DNA of 64,000 nt from Hymenopus coronatus. Lineage: Eukaryota; Arthropoda; Insecta; Mantodea; Hymenopodidae. Shown piece by piece: positions 34,250-44,064 of this stretch. The position numbers and the translations under genes are program-made. The notes under the pieces are model-generated. The model made no database searches. It was not told the origin of the DNA and was given only the letters and a program-made list of their open reading frames with translations. Each line of letters starts with the position of its first letter. The stretch's first letter is position 1. The stretch is taken from assembly GCA_030762935.1 (NCBI GenBank), contig CM060900.1, positions 390,412,632 through 390,476,631 of the forward strand, written 5' to 3'.

Positions 34250-35245
34250 AACATATACAAAGACAGATCAATAAAAACCCGATTTAGGAATGAAGACGGC
34301 AGTTTTTCAAACACAAATGATTTAGTTCTCAGCATGATTCCCTTTAAGGGATATACATTTCTCCAACATTCTTGCCATTTTTAAACCCCTCCGAAAATAG
34401 GAATTTTCCAGTTCTGCAAAATACGTCTCTGTCTCGACGATGACCTCATTTATTGTATCTTTTTCCGCGAGCCATTTCTACATACTTGAAAATAGAGAAC
34501 ATCGCAAGGAGTCAGGTAGGGTGAATATGCGGCATACGGCAGCATTTACAACAGATCATCGCCAAATGGGTCCGTGTCTCCTTCAACTTCTTGTTGAATC
34601 GGGCCAATGACTAAATGTAGTATTATCCATTAATCAATTTTACTTTTTCAAAAAAGTCAATGTGCATGACACCCTTCGCTTGCCAAAAAATCGTCGCTAT
34701 CACTTTTTCGTCCCGTGAGACTGTCTTTGCCTTCTTTGGAGTAAATTTACTGAGAGCATCCATCGTTTTGATTCTTACTTGATTTCTGAGTATAATGAGA
34801 AACCAGGTCTTATTAATGGTGACAACTCAATGCAAAAGGTCCTTCGAGTTTCGCATAATTATCTCCAAACACACCTATCGGGCCAACGAATGTTTCTTCT
34901 CCAACGTATCATATGCAAAATATGAATTATCATTCCTATCTACACACCTATGGCTTCTTCCAGTTCACGAACTTTCGTTCTCCGTTCAGCGAGAATTATA
35001 TCGTGGACTTGTTTACTATTCTATTTGTAAGCACATCTGCTGGCGTCCTGGGTGCTCCTAAAAAGAAACGTGTGTTCGACCACGTTAAAAGGCCTTAAAC
35101 CAAGTCTACCTTTTGCCATAGATTGCGAAACGTTCCCAGAAACAGAATTGAATTTCGCTTTTATGTCCTTGAAAGTTTCCCATTCTAAAGTAAAATCTAA
35201 TCACTGGACGCTTCTGCACTTTTTTTCCATTTTAGTGATAATATA
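34250..35245 (-). pseudogene. mariner-type transposase remnant
   Basis: Read on the minus strand, scattered frames give a mariner transposase in order. An N-terminal part contains LDFTLEWETFKDIKAKFNSV, a middle part VHDIILAERRTKVRELEEAI, then FTPKKAKTVSRDEKVIATIF followed by WQAKGVMHIDFFEKVKLING. The C-terminal part is near KKWLAEKDTINEVIVETE and YFAELENSYFRRGLKMARML. The A-P-K-K-A-K-T-V and H-I-D-[FY] stretches are typical of the family; the D of HID is the first catalytic residue. Several stops and frameshifts make it inactive. The 60-90 codon plus-strand frames here are antisense shadows. Terminal inverted repeats were not securely found. Confidence 0.8.
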
Positions 35246-35522
35246 TTGAACGACTAACCGAAATGCCTATCAAATCCAAACAAACCTATGTACCAGCACC
35301 AAGTTGGTTTTGGTGTCGTGCATAACATGACAATACACGATGGTAATACCAACTTGCCCTATAAATACGTTCTATTATGTAACTCGGGCATTTATTGAAC
35401 CACTCTCATACAATAAGGCAACAATAATGTATACAGACCACGGAAGTTTGGCTTTCACAAAAAATTGCAAAATAGCGACTAGTAAATGTTCTAGGTATAC
35501 ATACGGTATAATGGCGTATAAA

Positions 35523-36137
35523 ACTCTGATGTGTTCCATTCACATAATATTCTCTAGCTGTTTCAAATGAAAACTATTCTTACAAAAGATTATTATTCTT
35601 TTATCGACATCATGGTAATCAAATAAGCATTAGCAGAATTGGTTTCATTCTTTGCATAGTAAGTAGAAGATAATATGGGGATACATTATGCTAAAGCAAT
35701 AGTCAAAATTTTTAAAAGCTCATCGATATGTGAGGTTCAGTTCGTTCTGTAAGGTCCCGTTTGAGAAAAGTCAGGTGGTTTAAAACTGAAACTGATAACA
35801 AGGAACATCTAAAAATGGTCAACCCTACAAGAAAAACGTACATGACATAAATTTTGTGTTTTAACGAGATCTACATTTCTTTGTGTTTTAATTGTTCGTG
35901 TATCTCTTACGGTTTAATCCTTATGCAAAATTCTGCAAAACCCATCGAGAATAAAGAGGCTTCAGAGGCTATACCCAGAAAATTCCAAACATACATTTTA
36001 TTTGTGATCTAGATATACGGTATTTTAATCAAAATTGTCACAGCCATTTTTCAGAGAAAAAAAATAATTTTCAATATTTTTTCCATGTAAAAGGTAGTTT
36101 GTAGTGGGGGTATTCTTTTGAAAATCTTCATATCCTG
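35523..36137 (+). mobile_element. Family A repeat, copy A7 (truncated at the right)
   Basis: Starts at 'gatgtgttccattcacataa'. Keeps 'gatctacatttctttg', 'caggggctat'-like 'cagaggctatacccagaaaa', 'tacattttatttgtgatc' and 'gaaaatcttcatatcc'. It then breaks off at about 36137, where mariner-like sequence begins. Confidence 0.8.
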
Positions 36138-36312
36138 AAGAGGGCATAGGAAAGTAGATTCACCGCTATGACAAATCCTTGAACAATGCTGCTAACTATG
36201 TCGAAAATAGGTTAAGAAATGCTCTTTAATGTACAACTAAATGCTGTTGTGAAAACAAATATTTTATGCCTTTTTTTACAAACCGGTGCTTACTTTCTGG
36301 ACACGCCTCGTA
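36136..36312 (+). pseudogene. mariner 3' end: transposase C-terminus plus terminal repeat
   Basis: 36139-36225 encodes EEGIGK, a stop, then IHRYDKSLNNAANYVENR, and ends at TAA. This resembles the C-terminal EEGIxKL-x-x-RYDKCLN-x-x-G-x-YVEK of a different mariner lineage from the remnant at 34.2 kb. About 55 bp downstream, 'actttctggacacgcctcg' next to TA at 36311-36312 reads in reverse as a typical mariner terminal inverted repeat beginning CGAGGCGTGTCCAGAAAGT. The left part of this element is absent. Confidence 0.7.
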
Positions 36313-36314
36313 GC

Positions 36315-37197
36315 AGTTAGCTTGACTTTTTCTCCCGTTTACTTATTACTGTTTGTAATCTAGAATTGTATACTCGGTATATTTTACTGTACGGACGGTA
36401 CAAATAAATTGCGGCGCTAAAGGATTTACGTATGAAATAATTTAAGCAAATACGTTTTTCCTCCGGGACTGGGTATACTAAATAATTGCTAATCATGACG
36501 ATTAGCACTTGGAATTAAATCCTCATGGTATTGGTGTATAACAGCTTATCAAATACACATTTGCTTTTTGCTCCCTCGAACTTTGATCGATATTTCAGCT
36601 CACTACTGTAGATTTTTGTGCCAATCAGCTCCAATACAAGCCGCCGGTGGCCAACATATCTAAAACATAATTACGTCAGCATAATTGCGCTTTCAGGTTT
36701 AAAGCAAAATATTTCTTTATATCCGTAATTGTAAAATAACTGTGACAAAGGTATTTCTTAAAATATATTTTATAAATACTTTACAGTTGAGTGGTCGTTC
36801 GTTTTTAAAAACTGTTGTAATAAAATGTCTGTAGTAAAATGTGAGGATAGTTGGGTACCTGTTATAAAATATTATTGACCATGAACGAATAGCGGAAAAT
36901 AAATAGACTGAGTTGTAATATTACCAAGATATTAATTTCCAAGTATGAAGCTAAAAAATTGGTTTACAACACAATGCATACGAATAATACAACACAGAAA
37001 TAAAAGACGAAATACATACAGAAAGTTGCAGCAGCAATAAGCGTTGTCCAGGAAGGCTCCACAGCATCAGACATCAAGAAGAAGTTGAACGGTTTGCCAA
37101 GGCAGTATTTGCCGCAGAAAATGCAGATCTCTGTACTTAATGTAGCTCTATGGCATATTTATTCAGTTATTGCAGTGCAATAAGTATCTCATTTCTT
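36315..37197. other. Unassigned AT-rich DNA
   Basis: Nothing recognised. Confidence 0.4.
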
Positions 37198-37380
37198 GCA
37201 GATAAAAACATAAAGCATGTCTTAAACCATCTTATTATTAGAAATAAGCACTTGTGGTTAAGCATTTAATAGCAGCTTTATCAGGATTGTTACAGTAAAT
37301 ACTTGTCAAAAGTACCTTATATACTAACACATTTCTCATAGTTTAACGTGGAAAAGAGCATTAGTCCCTTTTGCATATGT
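37198..37380 (+). repeat. Direct repeat, copy 1 of 2
   Basis: About 180 bp nearly identical to 38972-39150: 'acataaagcatgtcttaaac', 'aagcacttgtggttaa', 'catttaatagcagctttatc' and 'aatacttgtcaaaagtacct'. A few substitutions and small gaps separate the two. Confidence 0.9.
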
Positions 37381-37545
37381 TTTTTTTTATGCAAATCTTA
37401 ATTCATAACTCCTATTTCAGGTATAAGTAAGCATTTCATGTAGTCTAATATCATACTGATGCCACTGCTGAATGTTTTATAAAAGTTAATATCTTCAACT
37501 AAAAGTATTTGACGTAGAACTTTGACAGAGATTCTTCACAATGTA

Positions 37546-38363
37546 CGGTAACTTAGTCTAAAAGGGGTCAAAAATTATAAAAATAATAATAGCGCTTAAA
37601 AACTTGTTTGACTGAGCCATATTCCTGGCTCAGTCAAACAAGTATGGAACAAAAAGTGCAAGAAAACGACTGTTGCCGCCATCTTCTGAAGACTACGATT
37701 AGTATGAGGACATCCGAGAGCAAAATAACAGCGCATAGGCATTCTGTTTTGTAAAATACGATGATCGTCGCTCAGAAAATTTAGGGGACTGGATATAGTG
37801 TCAGGGAAGTGGGAAAGAATGGTACCACGAAGACTGCGTTGGTGCCAAAGGAAAAGAATTTCATTTGTGGCAAATGCAGGTTATGTGACTAATGTTTTTC
37901 CATATTCAAGCGTGTATTTTTCAAGAACCAAACTATTTTAGACTGACCCTATTTACCTTGATGACTGACCCGATTAAGCCAAAATGTAGGAACATTTATA
38001 ATCATAAGTTGGCAGTACTTGAATGCGATTAATGAGCATTGGAGTATCTTAACCTCAAATACAAGGACTATGCTGCATTATAAACTTTAGCTGAGCAAAA
38101 TTCCTTGTTGTTTATGTTGGAAAATAAAGAAAACAATCAAAGTTTTATTTTCAATATCCAAACAATACAGCCTTTACCTATAACAAGGCTTGTTTCTTTT
38201 TTATACCACAGCTACAAAAAACACAATTTCCATAAACTTTAACGTTCACTGTGAGCAAGAAGTTGCAGTCTTCTTCGGTAGATGGTAGCATGTTGTATAT
38301 GTCAGTTGACCTTGGCGTAAACAGCAAAGTTTTAAAACTGACCCGATTTAGACTAAGTTACCG
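37546..38363 (+). mobile_element. pogo/Tc1-mariner-like DNA transposon with 25-bp TIRs, degraded
   Basis: The ends 37546-37570 (starting CGGTAACTTAGTC) and 38339-38363 (ending GACTAAGTTACCG) are inverted repeats matching at 23 of 25 positions. The left end is next to TA; the right flank reads GA, perhaps a mutated TA. Inside, 37788-37880 encodes DWI, a stop, then CQGSGKEWYHEDCVGAKGKE and, after a frame change, FICGKC. That is a W-[IV]-x-C..C..W-[YF]-H-x-x-C..F-x-C-x-x-C zinc-finger-like tail as known at the C-terminus of many pogo/DDE_1-type transposases. Only this tail remains. Length is 818 bp, far shorter than an autonomous element. Confidence 0.7.
37602..37643. repeat. Perfect 18-bp inverted repeat with 6-bp loop
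   Basis: Arms ACTTGTTTGACTGAGCCA (37602-37619) and TGGCTCAGTCAAACAAGT (37626-37643) pair without mismatch around the loop TATTCC. It lies inside the pogo-like element, just before the coding remnant. Confidence 0.97.
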
Positions 38364-38474
38364 GACTTAGGCATATTCATTAATGAGTTTTTACTACAAT
38401 AATAGTTGAAAAAGATATCAAATACATATTTACTTGGCCAAAGAAGCGATGCTTAAACACAAGATTATAATCTT

Positions 38475-38870
38475 GCATTTGCACGGATACGTTACACCCT
38501 GTGTAACGTTTTTGGTAATGTCGTCTCCGTAGCATTGCTGTTTACCAAGCAGGAGACGTGGGTTAGATTCCCGGTAGCGGCGTGGGGATTTTTCTCCACT
38601 GGTAGACCTGGACCGGGCTGCACCCAGCCTCGTGAGGTCCCTGTGGGGGGAGGGCAATTGAGGAGCGACTTGATGGAGAAATAGCGGCGCCAGGTCATGA
38701 GGACCACATTAACCGACCGGGGGGGGCTCGATGCGCTGACCACGTCTCACCCTCCAGTACTGCACCCTATCCATGATGTCTGTCATGGACCGAGATGGGG
38801 GACGATGCAACCGGGCGGAAGGCCAAGGTTCCTTGTAAGCCGTCGTGCCATGGAGTTATTATAACGATTT
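38475..38870 (+). mobile_element. GC-rich tRNA-headed SINE-like unit, family K
   Basis: The head has 'tccgtagcattgctgtttac' and the B-box-like 'gggttagattcccgg'. The GC-rich body includes 'ctggaccgggctgcaccc', 'aggtccctgtgggggg' and 'ctcgatgcgctgaccacg'. Only one copy is in the window, so the family is inferred from its layout and base composition, which differ sharply from the flanks. Confidence 0.5.
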
Positions 38871-38971
38871 TGATAAACTTGCTGAAACTGCACACCTTGT
38901 AAATAAGGTACCCGTTGGTTTCAATAGCCCCAATACTGCAAAATATCATACATTTATGTTTATTTGTGTTG

Positions 38972-39150
38972 CAGATAAAACATAAAGCATGTCTTAAACC
39001 ATATTTTATTATTAAAAACAAGCACTTGTGGTTAAACATTTAATAGCAGCTTTATCGGGATTGTTTAGTAAATACTTGTCAAAAGTACCTTATATACTAA
39101 CTAATTTCTCATAGTTTAATGTGTAAAAGAATATTAGTCCCTTTTGAGAA
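38972..39150 (+). repeat. Direct repeat, copy 2 of 2
   Basis: Partner of 37198-37380 in the same orientation. The pogo-like element and family K unit lie between them. Confidence 0.9.
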
Positions 39151-39484
39151 CATGAGCAGAGAGCTGCCATCCTCAATATTGACTGGCAGTAAAGGGTGTT
39201 TCTTCTCGAAAGATGCTCTATTGGAGAAACTCATTTAAACAACAAGCTGAGCATATACTTAGATTTTGGAGTCACAGAATGACAACATATTTTATTTTCC
39301 ATTAGAAGGTGATTAATGAACACTCAAACAGTTTTTGAAATCTATTATATCGTCATAAGATGTCGGAAAGGTATGATTAATGATGATAGCTATATAAAAA
39401 TATAATTTAATATTTGAAGAATAATATATGAACTTTAACAGTGAATAATATACGAATAATAGTTTTTTCATAAAATTAAATAGA

Positions 39485-40168
39485 ATAGTATGTTCCATTC
39501 ACATTAATTTCTCTACCTGTTCTGCAAACAAACTTCTTACAAAAGCTTGTCCTTCTTGCTACTTTATGCTAATCGAGATAAATATTAGTAGAAGGACCTT
39601 ATTACGTATTCCTTATAAGCAAAACGGACTAGGCTAAAGCGATATTCAAAGGATTAAAGAGCTGCTGCTATGCGATTGTCATTGAAGTTCGGTTCTTTGT
39701 ATGACCAAGAGTAGAAAAAAAAAAAAACAGAGTTCATTTCTTATTTGCGAAAAGTATAATCATTTATAATTGAAATCAATAATGGAGTATCTCGGAAATT
39801 GTTAACTCTAAAAGAATTAAATGAACTAAATTGTGCGTTTTAATGTAATATACATGTTTTTAGAAGTTTTTTGTTTATCTGTTTCGGTTTACCAATTGTA
39901 TAAAAGTCATCCAGAATGCAGTTCTCTTCAGGCTATTCTCAGAAAATTCAGGATATACATTTAATTTGTCATGCAAATATCTCAAACATATGGCATTTTA
40001 ATCAAAATCGTTAAAGACAATTTTGAGGAAATCAAACATTTCCTAAAATGTTCCCCGTAAAGGGTAGTTTAGGGTGAAAATATTTGTGTCCAATCTTTGG
40101 AAGATGCTCAACTTAAATAACAACTTTGGTATTTAACAGACTTTGTTTTTGAGTTATGATATCCTCAA

Positions 40169-40200
<32 letters not shown>

Positions 40201-40378
40201 ACCACAGACAAACAGATACATGAACGGACCTTTTTCTAAAAATGCTTTTTGTTTTCATTCGGGAGGCTGAAAAACTATATTTCCTGTGAAATCTCGGTAT
40301 CGAATTTTTGAGTGGACTATAATACCTTCTCTATCTACTATATACAGTGTACTTATGTGCTAGAGAAAGTAAAAACAA
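39485..40378 (+). mobile_element. Family A repeat, copy A8
   Basis: Complete: left end 'tgttccattcacattaattt', middle 'taccaattgtataaaagtcatcc', 'aggctattctcagaaaattc' and 'ttttgagttatgatatcctc', a (CA)n slot at 40165-40196, 'tcctgtgaaatctcggtatc' and right end 'gctagagaaagtaaaaac'. Confidence 0.85.
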
Positions 40379-40605
40379 AGTATGAAATTACGAATGCAGC
40401 GGATGATATCCAAAATAAACCTAAAAATCTTCAATATAATTCTGGGTTATTTAAATGTACATTAGGCATAATTAACAAAAACAGAATATTTAATTCCATA
40501 AGCATATGGCCCATATATTAGTGAACCAGAGAACTACTCACTAGGAAGTTCGAACCAAGCAGAAATAAATTTATACGGAGTGAAATAAATAATATTAGTA
40601 TTAAA

Positions 40606-40606
40606 A

Positions 40607-40644
<38 letters not shown>
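40606..40644. repeat. (ATT)n microsatellite
   Basis: About 38 bp of ATT units. Confidence 0.95.
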
Positions 40645-40944
40645 GCAAGGGATGAACTGACCTTTTCATTTAAATTAAAACATTAGCGCAACGGTGACAC
40701 TATCATAAGAATATTTGTATCTGAAAAGCTCTTGTAAACAAAATCGTATGGAATGCTCTAGTGGGGGTCGGCCAATTCAACTCGCATAACGTATTATAGT
40801 CATGTGACGTGACATAGTTTCTGGAGTTGAGTTAACAAAGAATGCGAAGGAAAGAGAAGTGTAGGACGGGCGGACTCTGGTCTTGCAATCACTTAGTCAC
40901 AAAGAAAACTGGACTTTCACCTTCCACCAGTCCTTTGTCTTCCC

Positions 40945-41226
40945 CTAATTGAGAGCCCTGTTCACTGGCGTCACAGAATATTCAATTGCTTGACATTGTC
41001 CTATAAGGATATCTAGAAACCTGGTGATAATGTTTAATCGTTCATCCACGGTTAACCAAGAAAACGATAGTGCATACTCCAGTTGAAGTTGATGGAGTGA
41101 TGTATTTAACTGGGTGTGTTCACTGAATAATCTTAAAGTAACAGTAGCGCTTCTCAAAGTGTCTCTTGTGGATAAAACCTTGAATGTGAGATGCAATTTT
41201 AAATAGAGTGCGGTTAGCTACATATG
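40945..41226 (-). other. Unexplained protein-like open frame, possible exon or element fragment
   Basis: The minus strand is open from just after a TAG near 41230 to a stop at 40945. It encodes about 90 residues including STRDTLRSATVTLRLFSEHT, QLNTSLHQLQLEYALSFSWL and TVDERLNIITRFLDILIGQC. The pattern suggests amphipathic helices, and codon choice does not look like simple AT-rich noise. The only initiator in the frame is a TTG, so a spliced exon or decayed element is more likely than a free gene. No family was recognised. Confidence 0.25.
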
Positions 41227-41496
41227 AAAATGTATTTTCATCCGTTAATGTCCTATAAACCATAAATGATGTTTTGATGTTCAGAGTTATCCAAAAATGT
41301 CTTGTTTATTTGAGCTTCATACTTGCTTGGATGTAGTTCACCCGTTAATTCAATTTAAAGCTGATGGATTTCCATTACAATAGGAATTATTACAAAAAAT
41401 TCTTCCTATTATAACGAAATTGTATTATTTAGCGTACTAATTCATTTCAGTATGCATAAATATGTTTATTCGTTTACCCACATTTTGCCTGGAGAG

Positions 41497-41611
41497 GTAG
41501 GGGTAGTGTTTAACGCCCGCTTTAACTACTTATGGCATAGCAGGCGGTGACACTGGTGATACATGAATGATGATGGAGCACCGGTGGAATGCGATGGCTC
41601 GGGAAACCGGT
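41497..41611 (-). mobile_element. tRNA-headed SINE, family B, 5'-truncated copy
   Basis: Only the 3' half is present: 'tgtttaacgcccgcttt', 'ggcggtgacactggtg', 'gagcaccggtggaatgcg' and 'gggaaaccgg'. The head is absent. Perfect 11-bp direct repeats TGCCTGGAGAG flank it at 41486-41496 and 41611-41621, so the truncation happened during insertion rather than by later deletion. Confidence 0.88.
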
Positions 41612-41825
41612 GCCTGGAGAGACAACATACCTATTTGGGGCTATAAGTTTATATATAACATTTATTGGCTGTAATTGAGCAACCCTGAAATGTTTCGATG
41701 ATGAAATAAGCAGCAAACATTATCTATGGTCCGATTGATTAAATTCACAGGTGGAAGGAAATGGCGAGGATGATAACGTGGTTTAGATGTACTTGAACTT
41801 TCTCCTGCTATCATTTTAGGATTAA

Positions 41826-41977
41826 GGTTTGTCACGGACGGGGCCTCCAAGAGTATGGGACAGAGCACCATACTTAAGCCTTAGTGGGGTTTTGCCACTT
41901 ACGTGAGCCCAGGGAGGGAGGCATGAAGGAAGAGACCCGAAGGGCGACCAGTCCCTGATGACAGGCACAAGCGTGGA
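41826..41977 (-). mobile_element. Family G repeat, left part, split by the LINE
   Basis: Matches 4530-4690: 'gggacagagcacc', 'agggagggaggcatgaagga' (with gagggacgaatgaaagga), 'agagacccgaagg' and 'cctgatgac'. It continues after the LINE at 43750. Confidence 0.7.
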
Positions 41978-41991
41978 TGAAGCCCTTATTG

Positions 41992-43735
41992 AATGAATGA
42001 ATAAGTGTATTTATTAACATAGCAATATCATACATAGAATTTCAACAGTCGCACGGGTCCACAGACCGTACGTGCTTTTGTAATACACATTACAAGCAAT
42101 ATTAAAACAACAACCACAACAAAGAATTAAAAGAGTAAACACGAAAATAAAAAGACACAGGAAATACACAGTCAAAAGCAATATTAAACAACAATAAAAT
42201 TAAGAGTGAATCCGAAAATAAAGATACAAAGATATTAAAATATAGCAATTTAAATTTACAGCACAGAGTACACCTTCATAAATGCACCCTCTTATAATAG
42301 ATAATTACACTTAAAAGGCATATATACACATAATATATAGAACCCTAGCACAACAGTGACCTAAGTATGACATAATATATATGTATGTAGAACATTGTAG
42401 TCACTTTTGTTTAGTTGATCTTATTCCCCCCCCCTTCCCTATTGGCAGCCTCCTCTGATCTCAGCTGTCTTGCCTTAAGTATAAATTTACCTAGCCCGGC
42501 CATGTTTTCCGTGCCTGCCAGTAGCGTCCAACATGCTTCTATCCCTACATTCACAGTGGTAAAAAATCGCGGCAAATATTTTTCCCGCCATTCCTCCGTA
42601 CCCCTACATCTTGCCAAGATGTGAGTCCACGACTCTTCCTCCTCGCAAATGGGACAGATTCTCGTACCATTCTCGTCAGAAATGTTCGTGCTCCTCCATG
42701 CTCCTAGTCTAATCCACGCGAGCCCCTCTCTAATGAGTTTGGTACCTGTTTTGATGTATTGCTCCATACCCCACTCCGATTTCAGCCCAGACTGTTCTTC
42801 TAATGACACCTTCTCTGTGCATTGCGCAATCATTTGCTGTCTGTCAATATCACAGAGACGTTTCTTAATTTTTCTCCAAATACTTCGCCCGTTTTCCTGC
42901 CCCGCCATCCAAATGTCTCCCATCCCAATGGTTTCCAACCCTTTCTTTAATTTTGATGCCCACGTCAAATTACCTTCCATTCGCAACTGTTCACGGTAGC
43001 AGACTGCCGTAATTAGAGATTGGTTTCCGTGAACGATTCTCATCCAATATTTAACTGCTCTGATTTTGCACTCTATCGTTTCACTATGTGCCCCGAATTC
43101 CCTCATTATTCCGCAGTTTGCCGTACCCCTCCCTACACACAGAATTCCTTTCAAAAATTGGGTCCTCACTTGATCCAGATTTCCTGTTTGTTCCCACCCC
43201 CTTATTTCTCCTCCGTATGTCATCGTGGATCTAACTGTCGCTCCGTATACAGTTTCCATTAAGGTTATGGAGATATTCGGAATTCTGCAGCGTATCCGGA
43301 GAGCTTCCGCCGCTTTCACCCTTGCCTTGTGTTTCGCAATGTCAATGTGTTTTGTCCATTTTCCGTTCATTGTAAATGTGAGTCCTAAGTTCACAAAAGA
43401 TTTAACATTGTCCAGTATCTGTCCTGCATATGTCCAAGTCTCCTCCCTGCTATAAACACAACCCTTTTTGAAAGTCATTGCCTTAGTCTTATTCACATTA
43501 ACTGTAAGTAGCCATTCATCGCAATAATTCTTAAGTTTGTCCAGTCCTCGTTGTAATCCGTTTACTGTCGTAGAGCACAATACTAAATCGTCTGCGTATA
43601 AAAGTGTTGGGATCTACAAATTCGCTACTACTGGCGCTTGAATATTCTCTGCTATCATTGTATCAGTAATATCATCCACAAAGAGATTAAATAGCAAGGG
43701 AGATAAAATACAACCCTGCCTCACGCCCCTATAGC
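41992..43735 (-). mobile_element. 5'-truncated non-LTR retrotransposon (LINE) with 14-bp target-site duplication
   Basis: The element lies on the minus strand, starts abruptly inside the RT domain at 43735, and ends at 41992 in a short TTCA repeat that serves as its 3' tail. Direct repeats TGAAGCCCTTATTG at 41978-41991 and 43736-43749 are perfect. Joining the two flanks restores a continuous G repeat. The 3' untranslated part is about 42001-42410. Length about 1.74 kb, against several kb for a full element, so it lost most of its 5' portion at insertion, as is common for LINEs. Confidence 0.93.
42411..43735 (-). pseudogene. LINE reverse-transcriptase C-terminal half, one visible in-frame stop
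   Basis: From 43735 the frame reads SYRGVRQGCILSPLLFNLFV then DDITDTM, the usual G-x-R-Q-G-x-x-L-S-P-x-L-F-N block of RT. It meets a TAG at 43614-43616, and continues in the same frame with IPTLLYADDLVLCSTT, which contains the catalytic YADD. About 390 further codons follow without a stop. They include a thumb-like region (LGLTFTMNGKWTKHID) and a late cysteine-histidine motif, CPICEEEESWTHILARC (C-x2-C-x7-H-x4-C), as found at the C-terminus of R1/Jockey/I-like elements. Only this half exists here, so the copy cannot be functional. The clade is uncertain. Confidence 0.9.
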
Positions 43736-43749
43736 TGAAGCCCTTATTG

Positions 43750-44062
43750 GCGAGTCCCCGGTGGGAGCCCTGAAGGAAGGCGGATACCAACCAAGTGTTC
43801 CCAACGACGATGTCAGGATAATCTTTCACAATCAAGCTGCAACATGCCGAAAACCGTCGCCTGGTCCTTCAATCGTGAAAGAGATGACAACAAGAAATGA
43901 TGGATCAGAAAGTTCAGAGAAATAATGAACCTATCCGGAATTTATCTTGCAACTTCCGAAAAACCCATGGGTCAGGTAGATGGCCGCGGGGGCCGAACCC
44001 ACGACCTTCCGAATGTGGTCTAGAGAGAAAATCACCTGAGCAATTCCGCTCGTGCCTCCCAC
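43750..44062 (-). mobile_element. Family G repeat, right part with tRNA-like head
   Basis: Continues the unit begun at 41826. Shared with copy 1 are 'gaaaaccgtcgcctggtcc' (with gaacaccgtctcctgatcc) and 'cggaatttatcttgcaacttc', and 'cgaaaaacccatgggtcagg' (with cggaaaaacccatagttcagg). On the minus strand the head reads as tRNA-like around 'gggttcggcccccgcggcc'. Confidence 0.7.
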
Positions 44063-44064
44063 GT

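Noticed and set aside
34795..35249. Plus-strand frames of 61-88 codons
   Set aside because: They oppose the mariner transposase remnant, which explains the region on the minus strand.
35344..35372. Possible third mariner terminal repeat ('accaacttgccctataaat')
   Set aside because: The match to known mariner ends is loose and no transposase piece of the right orientation is attached.
42415..43455. Plus-strand frames of 69-116 codons
   Set aside because: Antisense shadows of the LINE reverse-transcriptase frame.
43740..43835. N-terminal part of the minus frame 43614-43835 as LINE protein
   Set aside because: Upstream of 43736 the sequence is family G, outside the target-site duplication, so only the part below 43735 belongs to the LINE.
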